Origin: Trichopria drosophilae
Taxonomy: Eukaryota; Arthropoda; Insecta; Hymenoptera; Diapriidae
Assembly: GCA_030407085.1 (NCBI GenBank)
Contig: CM059584.1
Location: forward strand, 138,746,001-138,810,000
Length of the DNA stretch: 64,000 nucleotides
Reading direction: 5' to 3'
Shown here: positions 33,975 to 47,000 of the stretch, in pieces
Position numbering within the stretch: position 1 is the stretch's first letter
Layout of the letters: each line of letters opens with the position of its first letter
The notes under the pieces: model-generated
Databases searched by the model: none
What the model was told of the DNA's origin: nothing
The model's input: the letters and a program-made list of their open reading frames with translations, nothing else
Program-made: the position numbers and the translations under genes

Positions 33975-35062
33975 TATATCGACGCTCGAGACGAAGACTA
34001 GGATTTCTCAAATCTGAGACGAAGACTAGGATAATCCACTTCCTCTACTGGAAAACTAGGACATTTCATTTTCCCGGCGCGAAAACTAGGAGATTTCGAT
34101 TTTTTCCTGAAAGAACAGGATTTCCACTTTTCTCAGCGCGAAAACCAGAATAATTCGTTATTTTGACACGAAGGATAGGATATTTCATTATTTTGACACG
34201 AAAACTAGCATTTTTCGAGTTTTCTAAGCGACGATTACATTATTATTTTATTGTAAAGCGTAGCATGTCTGATTTGTATAATTATTTTTCATTTAACCAT
34301 GTATATTGTTAACAATTTTTATTTTTCTATATATTTATTAATAAATATTTGGTATATTCTTTATTCCTGAAAAATAATACTTATAACATATTTTTCTTCA
34401 CACAAAAAACATGCAGTCTGAGGCATTCTTTTTTACATCCCGAGGGAAGTAGGCGATTTTTCTTCATGATCTGGAGGATAAGCGGCACCTTTCCTCCCGC
34501 TTGCTAAAATGTAAAAAAGAATGCCTCCCTTGTTGAGTAATGTACTATATATATTATGTTTTTGAGAATAAAATATTTTTACACTTACTATAAGTAATAT
34601 AGGTGATATGTAATGGGTTCTACTATAATTTTAACACAATTATAATTATAAATCTACAATGGGGTTGAAGTTTATTTCTTAAATAATGTCACAAACAAAA
34701 GTTTTTATTTTTTGCGATGATATTTATGAAATAATAACTTCAATTTCGTATTTCTCATAAGAAAATTTTTTGGTCATATGGTTTTGTTGTTTCCCCAGTA
34801 TCCGTTATTATGTTTTCAGGATAGGTCCCGAAGTTAGAAAACCGAAAATGCTCTACGAAACATCCTATTTTTCGCGCAGAAGAAATGGAAGAACCTAGTC
34901 TTCGCACGGAAATTGAAATGACCTAGTCTTGGTGTCAAATAATGAAAAATCCTAGTATTTGTTGCAAATATTGACTTCTCCTAGTTTTCGTCCCTTAACG
35001 CCGAATCCTAGTCTTCGTCTCAGATTTGAGAAATCCTAGTCTTCATCTCGAACGTCGATATA
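33975..35062. mobile_element. TIR element with repeated subterminal motif
   Basis: Inverted ends of about 60 bp (left TATCGACGCTCGAGACGAAG; right CTTCATCTCGAACGTCGATA), possibly with a TA duplication. Both halves carry many copies of a degenerate motif, GCGAAAACTAGGATATTTC or its complement, spaced about 35-40 bp. No ORF. A non-autonomous DNA transposon is the simplest reading. Confidence 0.75.
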
Positions 35063-35849
35063 GTATGAATTTCAAGATTTAATTCTACAGTAATTCCAAT
35101 GTATAGTATGCCAATATTTGATATTATAATATTTTCGTAAAATTAAGTAATCTTTTATTCTCCCTCAGCAACCAAGTTTAATCAGTATATCCGCATGTAA
35201 CAAAAAGAACTGCAGGAAACTTTTATTTGAACTAGGATCTATCAATTGGAATTTTTATAATTTAAGTTCAGATTCTTAATCAGTGAATCTGAAAAGTCCG
35301 AGTAATAAAATTAATTTAAATACATGTAAAGAAAAATCTGACGTTTATTTGTTTTACTGTTTTGTATTTACAAAAATAAGTTTATCAAAAAAAAAGAAGT
35401 GGCATCACTTCTTTTGGACTCTACATGGGACCACAGAAAAGTAATGGTAAAGCTCTGAAGAAAGGTAATGGTATGATGTGCCATTTAAGAATACATATTT
35501 TAGAGTAAATTGTATAGTTTTTGTGGAGTCGAATTTTAAATGTATCATATATAATACTGTAAATAACCAAATTTTTATTTCCATATTAAATACCGGCTTC
35601 ATTTTTACTAATCTCCAGTATTATAAAGTTACAAAGCATTACAATTTTCCCACGTTTCAGATTATGAATTTTAACAATGTATAAATTACAATTTTGAATT
35701 AGGAAATTATATTAAACACTAATCATGGGGATAAAACAAGTTGATAGATAAGAACATCGCAATCATACCCGGTTGCGAAACACCCAATTATATCAGAAAG
35801 AAGTATCACCGATTTATTAATCTGTGGTAATATATAATCTTAGTTTTAA
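35063..35849. other. Intergenic, nothing recognised
   Basis: AT-rich; a 25-bp relic of the dispersed repeat seen at 3.6-4.1 kb lies at about 35266-35290. Confidence 0.5.
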
Positions 35850-36490
35850 ATTGTGTTACAACTTATTAATTGCAAGGAACATTGCCACGTCCAGCACCAA
35901 CAAATCTACTTTCTACACCATCTGGCATTAGTAAGCTTCTGTCTAAACCTACTTGACTGTGGTAAATACGGGCGTCGTTGTGAGAATTGCTCCTCTTACT
36001 TTGGAATCATTGTGGCAAAAAAATTGAATCGAAATTCTCTAAATGACAGATTAAACAATATAAAATATCAAGTTAATGAGCTCAGGAATATTTCTTCTCA
36101 AATGGCTGGGTTGGACAGGCGTCTAACTGCAATTCAAGAGCCCTAAACATCTAGTGCTTCACACAGTTCCATCATATCGAATGAGGTCGAAACTAGAATC
36201 AGTAAATTAAGAAAATGTTCTATAATGTTTCTAAGGACCAGGATCAAGATGAGTAGCATCAACATGATGATGTTCAAACAGTCTTTGGTATGCTGGAGGA
36301 CTTCAACTAGGTTAAATTTAGCAATCTATCTTATTAGAAGAGATGTTATTCACGGTTAGACTCGACCCTTGGTAGCGAGATTTAACGATAAAGATCTAAA
36401 TTCTTGGCAAGCGAAAACAACTACTAGAAAGTATGCAAGTAATCCTCTAATACGACACCTCTTCAACAGAAACAATTGATCGAACGACAG
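35850..36490 (+). pseudogene. Decayed retroelement ORF1-like fragment
   Basis: An open stretch to 36145 has a Cys-rich part (CGKYGRRCENC) and a coiled-coil-like part (NDRLNNIKYQVNELRNISSQ, MAGLDRRLTAIQE). Further downstream, in shifted frames and with stops, come DDVQTVFGMLEDFN and LNSWQAKTTTRKYASNPLI, which resemble parts of insect retroelement ORF1 proteins. Resemblance is from memory only. Confidence 0.35.
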
Positions 36491-38017
36491 GACAGGTGAA
36501 TGATATAAATTCTATATATCCCGATAAACCGAGGACTACATTAAAATATTTTAATGGAACTCCGCTGTAATTGGGCCAAAGTAAAAAAACTAAAAAGCTT
36601 TTGTTCTACACGGAACATATGTTGAGGGATTTTCTGTGCTAATAGGGAAAGCATAGCCGTCAATCATAGTCACACATCGAAGCTTCGATGTTGACGCCTG
36701 AGAGTAGAAAAAAAAGTATGGACATGTAATTTATTAATTACAATAAAATTATAACTGAGGAAGTAACGAAAAAGATGTGTTCACGGTACGTCAACTGTCC
36801 CTAAATTCCTGATGACGGTATTGGAAACTCCACGTAACGCCAGTAGTTGGCGCAATCGTCGTACTTTTTACATGTGTACGTGTATACATGCGTTGTACTT
36901 GCCAGCTGATGTTATCTGCTTTTTGAAGAAAACTTATTCCTACAACGCTAACCAGTTCCCGGGATTTTAAGAATTTCTCCTCCAAACGCACCGTCAATAT
37001 TATTTTCTTTACGGACTTCATCGACAAAACGCTAGTTTTTTAAAAATATGTTAAAGATGTGTTTACGTACTTACCTTATTGGTAAAAAACCAATTTCAAC
37101 ATGTATCAATGCGACGTGACAAAAATATGCCCACTGACAAGATGCTTATTGTATTAAGCAACTGAGAAAAAAGATCTTCAATGTTATATACATATATATG
37201 TATCCATATTTCTAATTTTCTAAATAAATTGTAAAATTGTAACCTTATATAGCGTTTCGGATTTAACTTATTGTAAATATGCTTTACAAATGGGCGACTC
37301 GCTATATTCCTGTTAAAGGAAATAGAAGAACAAGAATATTATAACGTATTATATTTTTCATATATTTTCTTAAAATCACACCATAATAAAAAAAATTTTA
37401 AATTCATCATTAGTAATTCTTTGAGCAGATTTTGGCAGAAAAAACTGCAAAAGTCGTTTATACGAATGAAATTCAATTCATAGATAAGGGATATGTAAAT
37501 AACAATGTATTCAACCTATATCTACAGCATGTATAGGCTATTAATCGGTAGTGACACGAACCGATTCGTGATGGCGCTGCGATCGAAACAAATTTAGTAG
37601 CGTCTCTTCATTTTGACGTTGAGTCATCTATCTATTTATATTTCATCTATGGATGTGTTATAACATTTGAAATCTGTGCATACTCTTTTTGCTAAAAGTC
37701 TAAGAATTACGAAGTGGACGCGAAGCAGTTCAATATTGACCTCGTAACCAGTATATATTCTGATGCGACAAGTTGGTAGACGATGATGATAATAAGGTCA
37801 ACGACAGTATGATTTAATTCGTGAATTAAGATGATGTAGTGTATAATGCGCGTAAGTTCTTATTTTATAGTTGTCAGAATCGAGATAAATTTAGAAATCT
37901 CCTGCATCGTTTCTTCATGAAAAGATCTAAAGTTCGAAAGCAGGATAAGATCAGAAACTGGACCCGATTTGCTGGATCTCCAACAATTCAGATTTACAAA
38001 TCAGAAAGTAATCGCTA
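36491..38017. other. Intergenic, nothing recognised
   Basis: No supported gene. Slightly higher GC at 36780-37030 and 37540-37630, without a convincing ORF. Confidence 0.5.
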
Positions 38018-39612
38018 CCCGCTAAACATGTAACATAAATGAAACGTTACATGTTATCTCATTTATGGCAAAAAAGTAACGTTTCGTAACAACGTCTTGA
38101 CACCGTTTACACCACGTTCCACGATATCTAAATACGTACAGGTAATGCGTAACATTACCAGAATGTCAATTTATAACAGTTTCAAAAACGTTTTATGGAA
38201 TCGTTTCTGCAACGTCACAAAATCACCAGGGAAATTTAAAACGGCACATTCAGGTTACTAACTTAACATTCATGTAATGTTACGAATGCGACGTTTCATA
38301 GACATGAGTTATTGCATATCTTCTATCGTTTCGGCCGGTTCCATCTCAGACTTCGCCATCAAGATTCGGAAGCTTTCGAATGCAGCATTTATTTTCGTAT
38401 ATTAGCATGATTTACATGCAATCTTTTTCTTCTTATAATTATTCTTTTTTCTGGTGCATAATATTATTTGCTATTATTAATTTTGTTCTTTTTATTTCTT
38501 ATACGTGTGTAACTTAAATACATTGATGTCCATTAAATTCAATATTTTTTTTTGTAATATTACTACAAAAATTAATTTAAAATATAGAGTAATTTGAGGC
38601 TGAGACTGCAATGAAGTGAAATTTAACTATTGTTATACTTCACATTTGAAATTGAAACGGGTTTTGTAATATTTAGAGAATATGCATTTTATATATACAG
38701 TGTATTTATTTTAAAAAACTCGTTCGCTTTTAATATATTTATGTACAAAATTTGTAAATTTCCGTCACTTGTCCAGAAAAATAACTCGCACCTTATTATT
38801 TTTAATGTAAATTGTATTAAATTTAATTCATAATTTAAAAATTCGTTCACTTGTGTTAATTTTAGTATCCGCGTAATTTCATAACTTATTTCCAAGTAGT
38901 GCATTTGTAAAATATACGTGTGTCAATTAACTTTACATTTTTTTAAACATTGTCTATTAATCCATTTCGTTTAAAAAAAAATATTATACGGATATCTTAA
39001 AAATATTTATTTAAATTACAATAAATTACTACAAAATAGTCAAATAATATTAAAATATTATTATTCCCAATATAGAAATGACAAAATTAATTAAACATAT
39101 CTTGTTTAAACTAAACCCGCATTTATCAAGAAGCCATCTACGATTGAGTATAAGAGCTCTCGTTCGCATGGTAATACGTATGCGAGCGTAGCGTAGTGGT
39201 TAAGACGTCAGCGTTGTAACCGGTAGACCCGGGTTCGATTCTCGGTCGGGATAGATTTTTCTTAGATTCATAGATTTATTTGCGAGTAAAATTATAAAAC
39301 TACATTCTTTCATAACATATCTAATGATACATAAATAATAATAAAATTCGAATTGAATAAAATAATTCGTCGAATTTCTTATAATTTTTATTTATGACCG
39401 TTTAATGTAACGTTTTTACAACGTTGGATGTATAGTTTTCAAACGTCGCAGGTACGTTACGAATGAAACGTTATTTAAAAACCGTAAATGTGGCAGGACA
39501 TTTCTGGTTCCAAGGACGTCCCAAAAATGTTTTTGCAATGAAACAAGTTTGGTCGCATGGCTATAATGCGACGTTTCAAAGATGTTGCTGTAACGGAATA
39601 TTGTTTAGCGGG
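38018..39612. mobile_element. TIR DNA-transposon-like element, about 1.6 kb, non-autonomous
   Basis: Ends are inverted: TACCCGCTAAACA at 38016-38028 and TGTTTAGCGGGTA at 39602-39614. The outer TA may be the target duplication. Subterminal regions on both sides carry many GTAACGTTTC/GAAACGTTAC motifs (38040-38300 and 39400-39600). The interior is AT-rich with no transposase and contains a tRNA-like sequence at 39181-39252. Confidence 0.65.
39181..39252 (+). repeat. tRNA-derived (SINE-like) sequence
   Basis: It has an A-box-like TAGCGTAGTGG (39189-39199) and a B box GGTTCGATTCT (39232-39242). The T-arm can form a full 5-bp stem around TTCGATT. The acceptor stem does not pair, so it is more likely a SINE head or a tRNA pseudogene than a working tRNA gene. 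Confidence 0.55.
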
Positions 39613-39950
39613 TATTGGGAGATCCAGAGGTAAATGCCATGAATGACTTCGATACTTACCCTCTATGATGTTCAAACACCATTGCAGTTTTCTTCATGTC
39701 GAATTCCCTTCCAGACTCCCATAATTTTGACTATAATAAGTAAAGAACTCTTGTACGAGAAAAAGAAATGAACTTGAAAAAGAAATATCAACTTTAAAAA
39801 AATTATCGAAAACAAGAGGTTGCCATAGACGAGTAATAAATAAAAAAAGTATTTTCTAGACAACTTTATTACAGGATATCAGAATACAGGATGCAGCTTG
39901 CAGCATATGGTAGTTTATTAATATATCTTTAAACATATGTAACATTTTAG

Positions 39951-40140
39951 GGATTGGTACGTGGAAGGACCGCAAAAAATGACGGAAAACGAATGTCGAA
40001 GTGTGGCAACGACGCGCGGAAAACACGCTCGTTCACTGAAATTCGCAGCGACACAGAGAAAAGACCGACTCGTTTCGACTACAAGACCCCTCGCCGAAAT
40101 AAGACGACCGCGGCGTCGAACATAACAACGGGCGTGTAAA
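39951..40140 (+). other. GC-richer block with two open frames, gene status unclear
   Basis: After an acceptor-like ACATTTTAG, two overlapping + frames are open for about 60 codons each, one ending in ITTGV at TAA (40137-40139) and one ending in RRPRRRT at TAA. Either could be a terminal exon of an unseen + gene, or the block may be dystrophin 3' UTR read from the wrong side. No homologue recognised. Confidence 0.25.
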
Positions 40141-40916
40141 TTACGTTCTACTGCCTACAGAGTATGCGAGTTGACACAATTGCTTTGCATGCATTGTTAA
40201 TATTACTTTTTTTGTTCGTTTAATATAATATATATTTATAATCATTTGAATCCCATTGCGTAACATTTTCTCCTCCCCTCATCGTCCAGCTTCACGTCGA
40301 GTTTCGGTTAGCAAGCGCTATAACAATGTCTCCGTTTCGCGATTCTAAAGATCCTCTGATATGACCGATCGAATATGTTTTAAATGAAGAGCGACGTTCT
40401 TCTCGTGCGTTTTCACATTTTATTTAGTTCGTCGTATCTCCGTAGCACGGCGCTGCCAGGAAAGCGACTCGCACGTCGCTCGGCGATATGAGTCGACTAT
40501 ACAGCGATATATATATATCTATCTATATATATCAAAAACTTATAAAATACCCGAAACCGTCGTGGCCGCGTGGCCCCGCTTGACCCTGCATATGCGCGAT
40601 ACATTAACGACATTATACCATGTACTCATCACTTGATATGCGTTAGAACCAGACTTGTTCTTGGTCATCGAAAACCGATTGTGATTATGTTGTACAGCGA
40701 ACGTATGATTCGTTTTCTTCGGTGAAAAGCGCGTATGACTTATTTTTTGGAAGTTTTTTTTTCTCTTTGTTTTATTTGTATGTGGGAGGAAAATGGGGGC
40801 GACGACCGCCAAGGTCGTTCCTTCTCTTATGTATGATGTCCTCGAAACGTCCACACGGATGTCCATGTTGACGCGAATGTATGAAAATTTTCAATCAAAA
40901 ATCTTGTTTACGCTCG
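40141..40916 (-). other. Probable dystrophin 3' UTR
   Basis: GC-elevated sequence downstream of the dystrophin stop. Candidate minus-strand AATAAA signals lie at 40771-40776 and 40418-40423. An AT/CTAT microsatellite sits at about 40506-40533. The 108-codon minus ORF at 40540-40866 has no recognisable features. Confidence 0.45.
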
Positions 40917-41014
40917 TTACTTGAATGCAGGCGGTGGCGCCCTCTGGCCGTTCGTCTCCGGTTTCTCGTCAGTCATGACGGTTACCAATTCGCCGACCGC
41001 TTTGCCTAAATCGT
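40917..41014 (-). CDS. Dys: Dystrophin terminal exon
   Basis: Encodes [20 protein letters not shown] and [12 protein letters not shown] then TAA. The DDLG...VMTDE motif is the conserved end of dystrophins. It is separated from the previous exon by a 10.3-kb intron holding a Copia element. Confidence 0.95.
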
Positions 41015-44000
41015 CTGAAAATATAACAGAATATTTTATTTTTTGACATTTTTCGTTGACATGCGTTTTCAGTAATAGCAAATAACGTATGCATTTTAAA
41101 TAGTTGAGAAAATGATGCAATTAATAACGTGCTTTTAATGAATATTTTTAAAAATGATGTGACATATTTAATTGACAATCCATTCGACATGATAACTTCG
41201 AATCATAAATAAGTATTTGTGATTGGATGCGTGACGGTCTTAAAGATGTGAACGATAAGGGGCCTTTCTTTTAGCGATTATTGATTTTTTTATGAGAACG
41301 TCGTCTGCATGTAAACAAGCCGGAAAAATCTGTCATTTTTTATTTAATTAACAGATATTAAAAAAAATGAAAAGTGTGCATTCTTATTATTTTATAAGTT
41401 TCTGAATTACCGTATGTATCCCAATCATGTTCGTTTAAAATAACATAAGTTTTTATTTTTAGGTTATGTAGACTTAGTTGCGTTCGAAATATAAATGTAT
41501 GGAATGAATTTAACAATATAAAGAGTGTAAAATAAACATTTTTTCAATTCTGTTCCATAAATCTTTAAGAAAAATCGAAATTCCAAACCGTATTTTCCGG
41601 TATATTTTTTTGGTAATTCAAAACAATTTAAATTACAAAGATTAAGGTATTACGAATTCAGAATTTTTATTGACTTACTGACAATCCCCTTATTTGTTTG
41701 TTGATTAAATTCAAACTGTACAAGTCAAGAAAACGTAAAATTATTATTAAAGCAGTATGAACATTTGGATTTTTTATTCTCTTTCCTTATTTAATACTAT
41801 CAAAATATATGAAATAAATAAATAATAAGATGAGTATAAATTGATTATTTCAATATCACGAAGATTAATCAATGTTTTTTGATGTAGACAAATAGATACA
41901 ACTTGTTTCATATAAATTATGTTTACGAGTTAATTTTCGATATCTTATAAGAAAAAACAAATGATGCTAATGAGGAAATGAAAATATGTGGAGATAAAAC
42001 AAACTGTTTACAGTACCGAATAATATACATTCATGTAAACATACCCTAAAGCAGGGGGAGGAAATTAGGTTATTATGAAATTTTTATTTTTTTTTCTACC
42101 AGCACGAATGTTTGAACAAATGTATGATTATCTTCGCCCATTAACGTCAAGAAGATCGCAAAATGTACCACAACTTTATGGCTGTTATTTAGTATAAAAG
42201 AAAAATTCGTTCGAGATCATTTTTGAAGTAAAAATAACCCTTCTTTCAAATTCTAAAATTTGGTTATTGTTAACTCAAATAATGTTACGAGACTTTTTAT
42301 GCTAAAAATACGATTTCTTAAGGAAACAAATTTTTAATCAAGTGAATTCAAGGTCGTGAACAACAAAATGGCTTCCAATTGTTAAACAAGAATGTCTAAG
42401 GCGGTTAAACATTAAAACACTATTATAACTTCAATATTTTTTAGGATGCTGAATGGGAATGTGATATTAGTTTTTGAAAATTAAAAATGGACGCTATTTT
42501 CATGTCCAGCATCTTGAATTTCACAATATGTAACCGACGGTTTTGATAATTTAACATTATTATTTTTATACGAGAACGTATTTTAGATTTTCGTGGAAAA
42601 CTTTGTTTCTATATGAAAATAGTCATCACAACAGTTTTTTTTTCATAAAAAATTGTAATTTTTTCCACAAAATAAGCCATGACATTGTTTGAGATAATAA
42701 TAATAATCAAATTTTAACATTAGAATCTGAACGAGGAATAATTTTTATGTCATACACAATTTAAAAAAATTTTTTGAACTTTTTTCTGATTTAAAATGAG
42801 AGCTGAAACGCTATGCTACATTTTGCGTCCTCCTGGTTGTTAGTGAGCTAAATTGCTAAAATATATATTTGAATGTATGTACAGTTTGACATATTCGATA
42901 TCGATGACAATCCTTAAAGTCACATTTTCTTCATAGAAGACAATTATTATTGTACAAGTGTCACCGGTGTTTATATAGATAATATTTATTTATGAACTTC
43001 AAAATGTTAGGTGAACATTTTAGAACTTGCGACTTAATATAACACGAAAATTTTTATTCATATGAAAGATCAAGAGGTTGAAAAATGTTACATTATGATA
43101 AAAATATTTTCTCACAACCGATAATCTGAAATGTCTTAAAATGTATTGCAAAGAATTTATGTAAATTGTCAGTGAATATAATGGCAGATTTAAGTTTGCA
43201 GAATTGCTAAAAAACAAAACAAATGCTTTAATAGTAAAATAAAATAGTTATCATTTAAATATTTGCTCTTCAGAGTATTATGCAAATTTCCTATAATTAA
43301 TTACGTGATTATTCATAATTTTTTTATTTATACAGTTTAGTTTAGTTTTAATGACTTTATAATCACTATAAATTTGTAGTGTTTCTTCTTTTGATTTAAA
43401 GGCAAGTGAAAATAGTTTACATTATGAATATTTAAAAATTAACAATTTACACTACATTAAAAAAAATAAACCAAAGTGTACCAAATCTTCAAACTAGAAT
43501 TCCTGACTACGAATTTGTACTTTCTGTGGAGTTATTTTTTAATAATTCAATATGGAAAAATTACAAATTTCAATTTATGTCCATAAGTAGTAAAGGGCCT
43601 CCGATTGCCATTTTCTTTTTGTTATATGAAAATAACGATTAAAAAATAATTTTTATTTAGAAAGGCTTTTTATAATAATAATTGTTTATATTTTTATATG
43701 ATCATTGCAAGTGACTTTGGATAACAAAATAATAATCCTTTCGGCACAGTAACACACCTTTTCCTTTCTACTTTCTCCATTGTAGTTTAAACGCCCAAAT
43801 ATTTATGACATCTGGTCAATGATAATCATCAGTACAAGTGCATACAAAATGTTTATTGCTAATCACACCTTGGTTATAAATAAATAAAGTCTAAAAAATC
43901 TAAACTATAGTAAAAATCTACATAAAAATATTTCTGGCCAAACTACATCAGAAAACAAAGTTTTTCGGGTTGATAGCTTCGAAAAATTGGATTTTTTTTG

Positions 44001-47000
44001 GGCGTGAATCTAATTGTATGTAATACTCATGCAAGTTTATGTTAGTAACAAAATTATTTTTTTTCCAGATATTATAATTATTTAAATTGTTATAATTATA
44101 AAAACATATATTAATCAAATAAATTTTTACATTTAATATTAATCATAAGCCATTTTCATTTTTTTAAATATATATTTATTAAATAAAAATAAATATATAT
44201 CATTTTTTAATTTTTGTAAAATTCTTAGCACGAGCTTGGTGGAGGTAGGGTTCTAAAAGGAACACAACAAGTGAAATGAAAAGTAGCTTTATTGAACAGA
44301 TTTAGATAAAGATACGCGCCGGGCGAAAAGCCGGGACCAGAATGCGCTATGTTGGCACGCGGCACGTAAGACAGCAAGAAGCGCCTCTGACGGCGGTGGG
44401 CGCAACTCGAGGTTCGCATACACATTGTCGCTCGAGTATTGTCGGTACAACAGTTTCCTAACGATCTCAACACTTCCCCTCAATACGCGAGCTACGTTTA
44501 ACAATATCGAGACCTAAGAGATCAACGCATTTTCGATGTTTGGGTCCTGACAACCCCTTAGTAAAAATATCTGCGACCATATCGTCGGTGGCTTTATGAG
44601 ACAAAACAATCGAACCGCGTTCAAGCGCTCCGCGTACAAAGTGATGTCGCACATCGATATGTTTCGATCGGTTATGAAAGACCGGATTTTCCGCGAGCTT
44701 GATCGCACCGTTGTTGTCGCTAAAGAGTCTTACATTCGCAAGATTATCAAAGCCGAGACCAATGAGAAAGTCGCGAAGATACATGGCTTCTTTCGTCGCT
44801 TCACTTAGCGCCATATATTCGGCCTCAGTTAAAGATAGGGCTGTAGTTCTCTGCTTTCGGGATTCCCAGGAAATAGGTCCTCTAGCCAGAGTGAACACGA
44901 AACCAGTGTAGGACTTCCTGTCCTCCACGCAGTTGGCCCAATCCGCATCGACGTGGCCCGTCAGCTGGTGTGATGTCTTCTCGAAGCAGATTCCGAAGTC
45001 ACAGGTTCCCTTTAGATACCTGAGTACGCGTTTCGCAGCAGCCAAATGAGTGGAGTCGTGGCAATTGTTAAATTGACCTAAATAACTCACAGTATGCGCA
45101 ATATCAGGTCTGGTGCACACGGCCAGATACATGAGCGCTCCTACCAGCTCTCTATAGGGACGCGCTTCACTCTCTGTGGGCTCCTCTTTGCTTCTTATCA
45201 ATTTCGTTGCGAGGTTGATTGGAGTTCCGACGGGGTTGCACTCAGACATTCCGAATCTTGAGAGTAGACCGTCGACGTACCCCCGCTGGCTCAAGAATAT
45301 CTTTCCTTCTTTTTGTGAAAAATCGATTCCGAGGCATGACCTGACGAGACCGAGATCCTTCACCTCGAATTTTCTGGACAGGAACTCATACAATCGCTTG
45401 ACTACATCGCCGTTTCTCTTAGATGCAACGATCATATCGTCAACGTAGACGGCTATGAGAACGAGATCTTCCCCTCTTCGAAGATGAAAAACACATGGAT
45501 CCGAGCTTGATTGGGCGAATCCGAATTCCTCAAGGACTCTCCGTAGCTTTTCATGCCAACACCTCCCAGCTTGGCGTAGGCCGTATAACGCCTTCTTCAG
45601 CAAGAGCACTTTATTTCCAGTCGCCAATTGATTGAACGTGTCGCGTGCCTCTATGCTAATCTTGGAGTTACTCTCGGATTGAGCCAATCCATCTAAGGCT
45701 TCCATGATTCCGGTAGGAGGATCCATATAAATCTCCTCGTTGAGATCACCGTTGAGATAGGCCGTGGTTATGTCCAGCTGATTCAGCACCAATCCGAGTT
45801 GAACGGCAAGTGCGGAAACTAATCGAATTGAGCCAATTCTCGCCACGGGGGCGAATGTTTCCTCAAAATCAATTCCGGGCCGCTGCGAGAATCCCTTCGC
45901 CACGAGTCGAGCCTTCTTTCGCTCGAAAGTTCCGTCGCTGTTAAATTTGTTCCGCAGAACGAATCGACTCCGAATTACCGTCCGATCCTCAGGACGAGGG
46001 ACGGCAATCCAGGTTTTGTTTTTGAGGATCGATTCCACCTCAGATTCTAAGGCATCAATCCGTTGATCTGCGTCTGAGCCTTGCAGCGCCTCTTTGAGCG
46101 GAACTTCAGCCTGATTGGCGAATTCTACGTTTGGATAAGCAGCAGCCGCTTCATGAAAAATCTTCCTGGGCCTTCCTCTAGCACCTGTTCTTAGTATCCT
46201 AGGTCTGCCTGGCCCTCTTCCTAGCGGCGTTGGATCTAGATTGATCACTTCATCTTTCGTGATCACGTCTTCCTCGACAATCTCTGGCTCTTCGAAGATG
46301 GCTTCGTTCCAGTTCGTTCCATCTGCGCCGAATTCAAAATTCAGTTCCATTACGGGGCCGTTCGGTTGCACTGGCTGCTCGTCTTCGGGGATATCGAAGA
46401 ATTCCATGCCTTCCGATTGTGGGATTTGAATTTCAGTACGCTCGATGAATTTCACGTCGCGAGAAACGTCGACTCTCTTCTCCGCAGGTATCCATACTCG
46501 ATATGCTTTTGATTCGTCAGAGTATCCTACTAAAACTCCTTCAATCGATCGGCGATCAAACTTCCCCTTATTCGGCTTTCGGTTCAGGGAGTAAGCTCGG
46601 CTTCCGAATTCTCTGAAATATCTGACGTCGGGTACGGTTCCATTCCATAATTCGAACGGCGTCTTTCCATTCAGAATCTTCGAGGGACATCTGTTTCTGA
46701 TGTGGTTCGCGGTGTTCACGGCTTCTCCCCAGAATGACATCGGCAACCCAGATTGTATCAGCAAGCATCTAGCCATGTCGTTGAGCGTGCGATTCTTTCT
46801 TTCGGCAACGCCGTTTTGTTCCGGTGTATAGGTTACCGTTAGACGACGACTTATTCCATGTTCTGCTAGGAACTTGTCAAATCTTCCGTTCCGATACTCT
46901 TTGCCGTTGTCCGTCTGAAGGGATTTGATTTTTCGACCGGTTTGGTTTTCAGCAAGGGCCTTGTAATCCTTGAACGCTTCGAAGACTTCATCTTTCGTTT

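Noticed and set aside
39181..39252. Functional tRNA gene
   Set aside because: A and B boxes and the T-arm are good, but the acceptor stem does not pair and the anticodon arm is weak; a SINE or pseudo-tRNA fits better.
40540..40866. 108-codon minus ORF after the dystrophin stop
   Set aside because: Composition fits 3' UTR; no recognisable domain and no need for readthrough.
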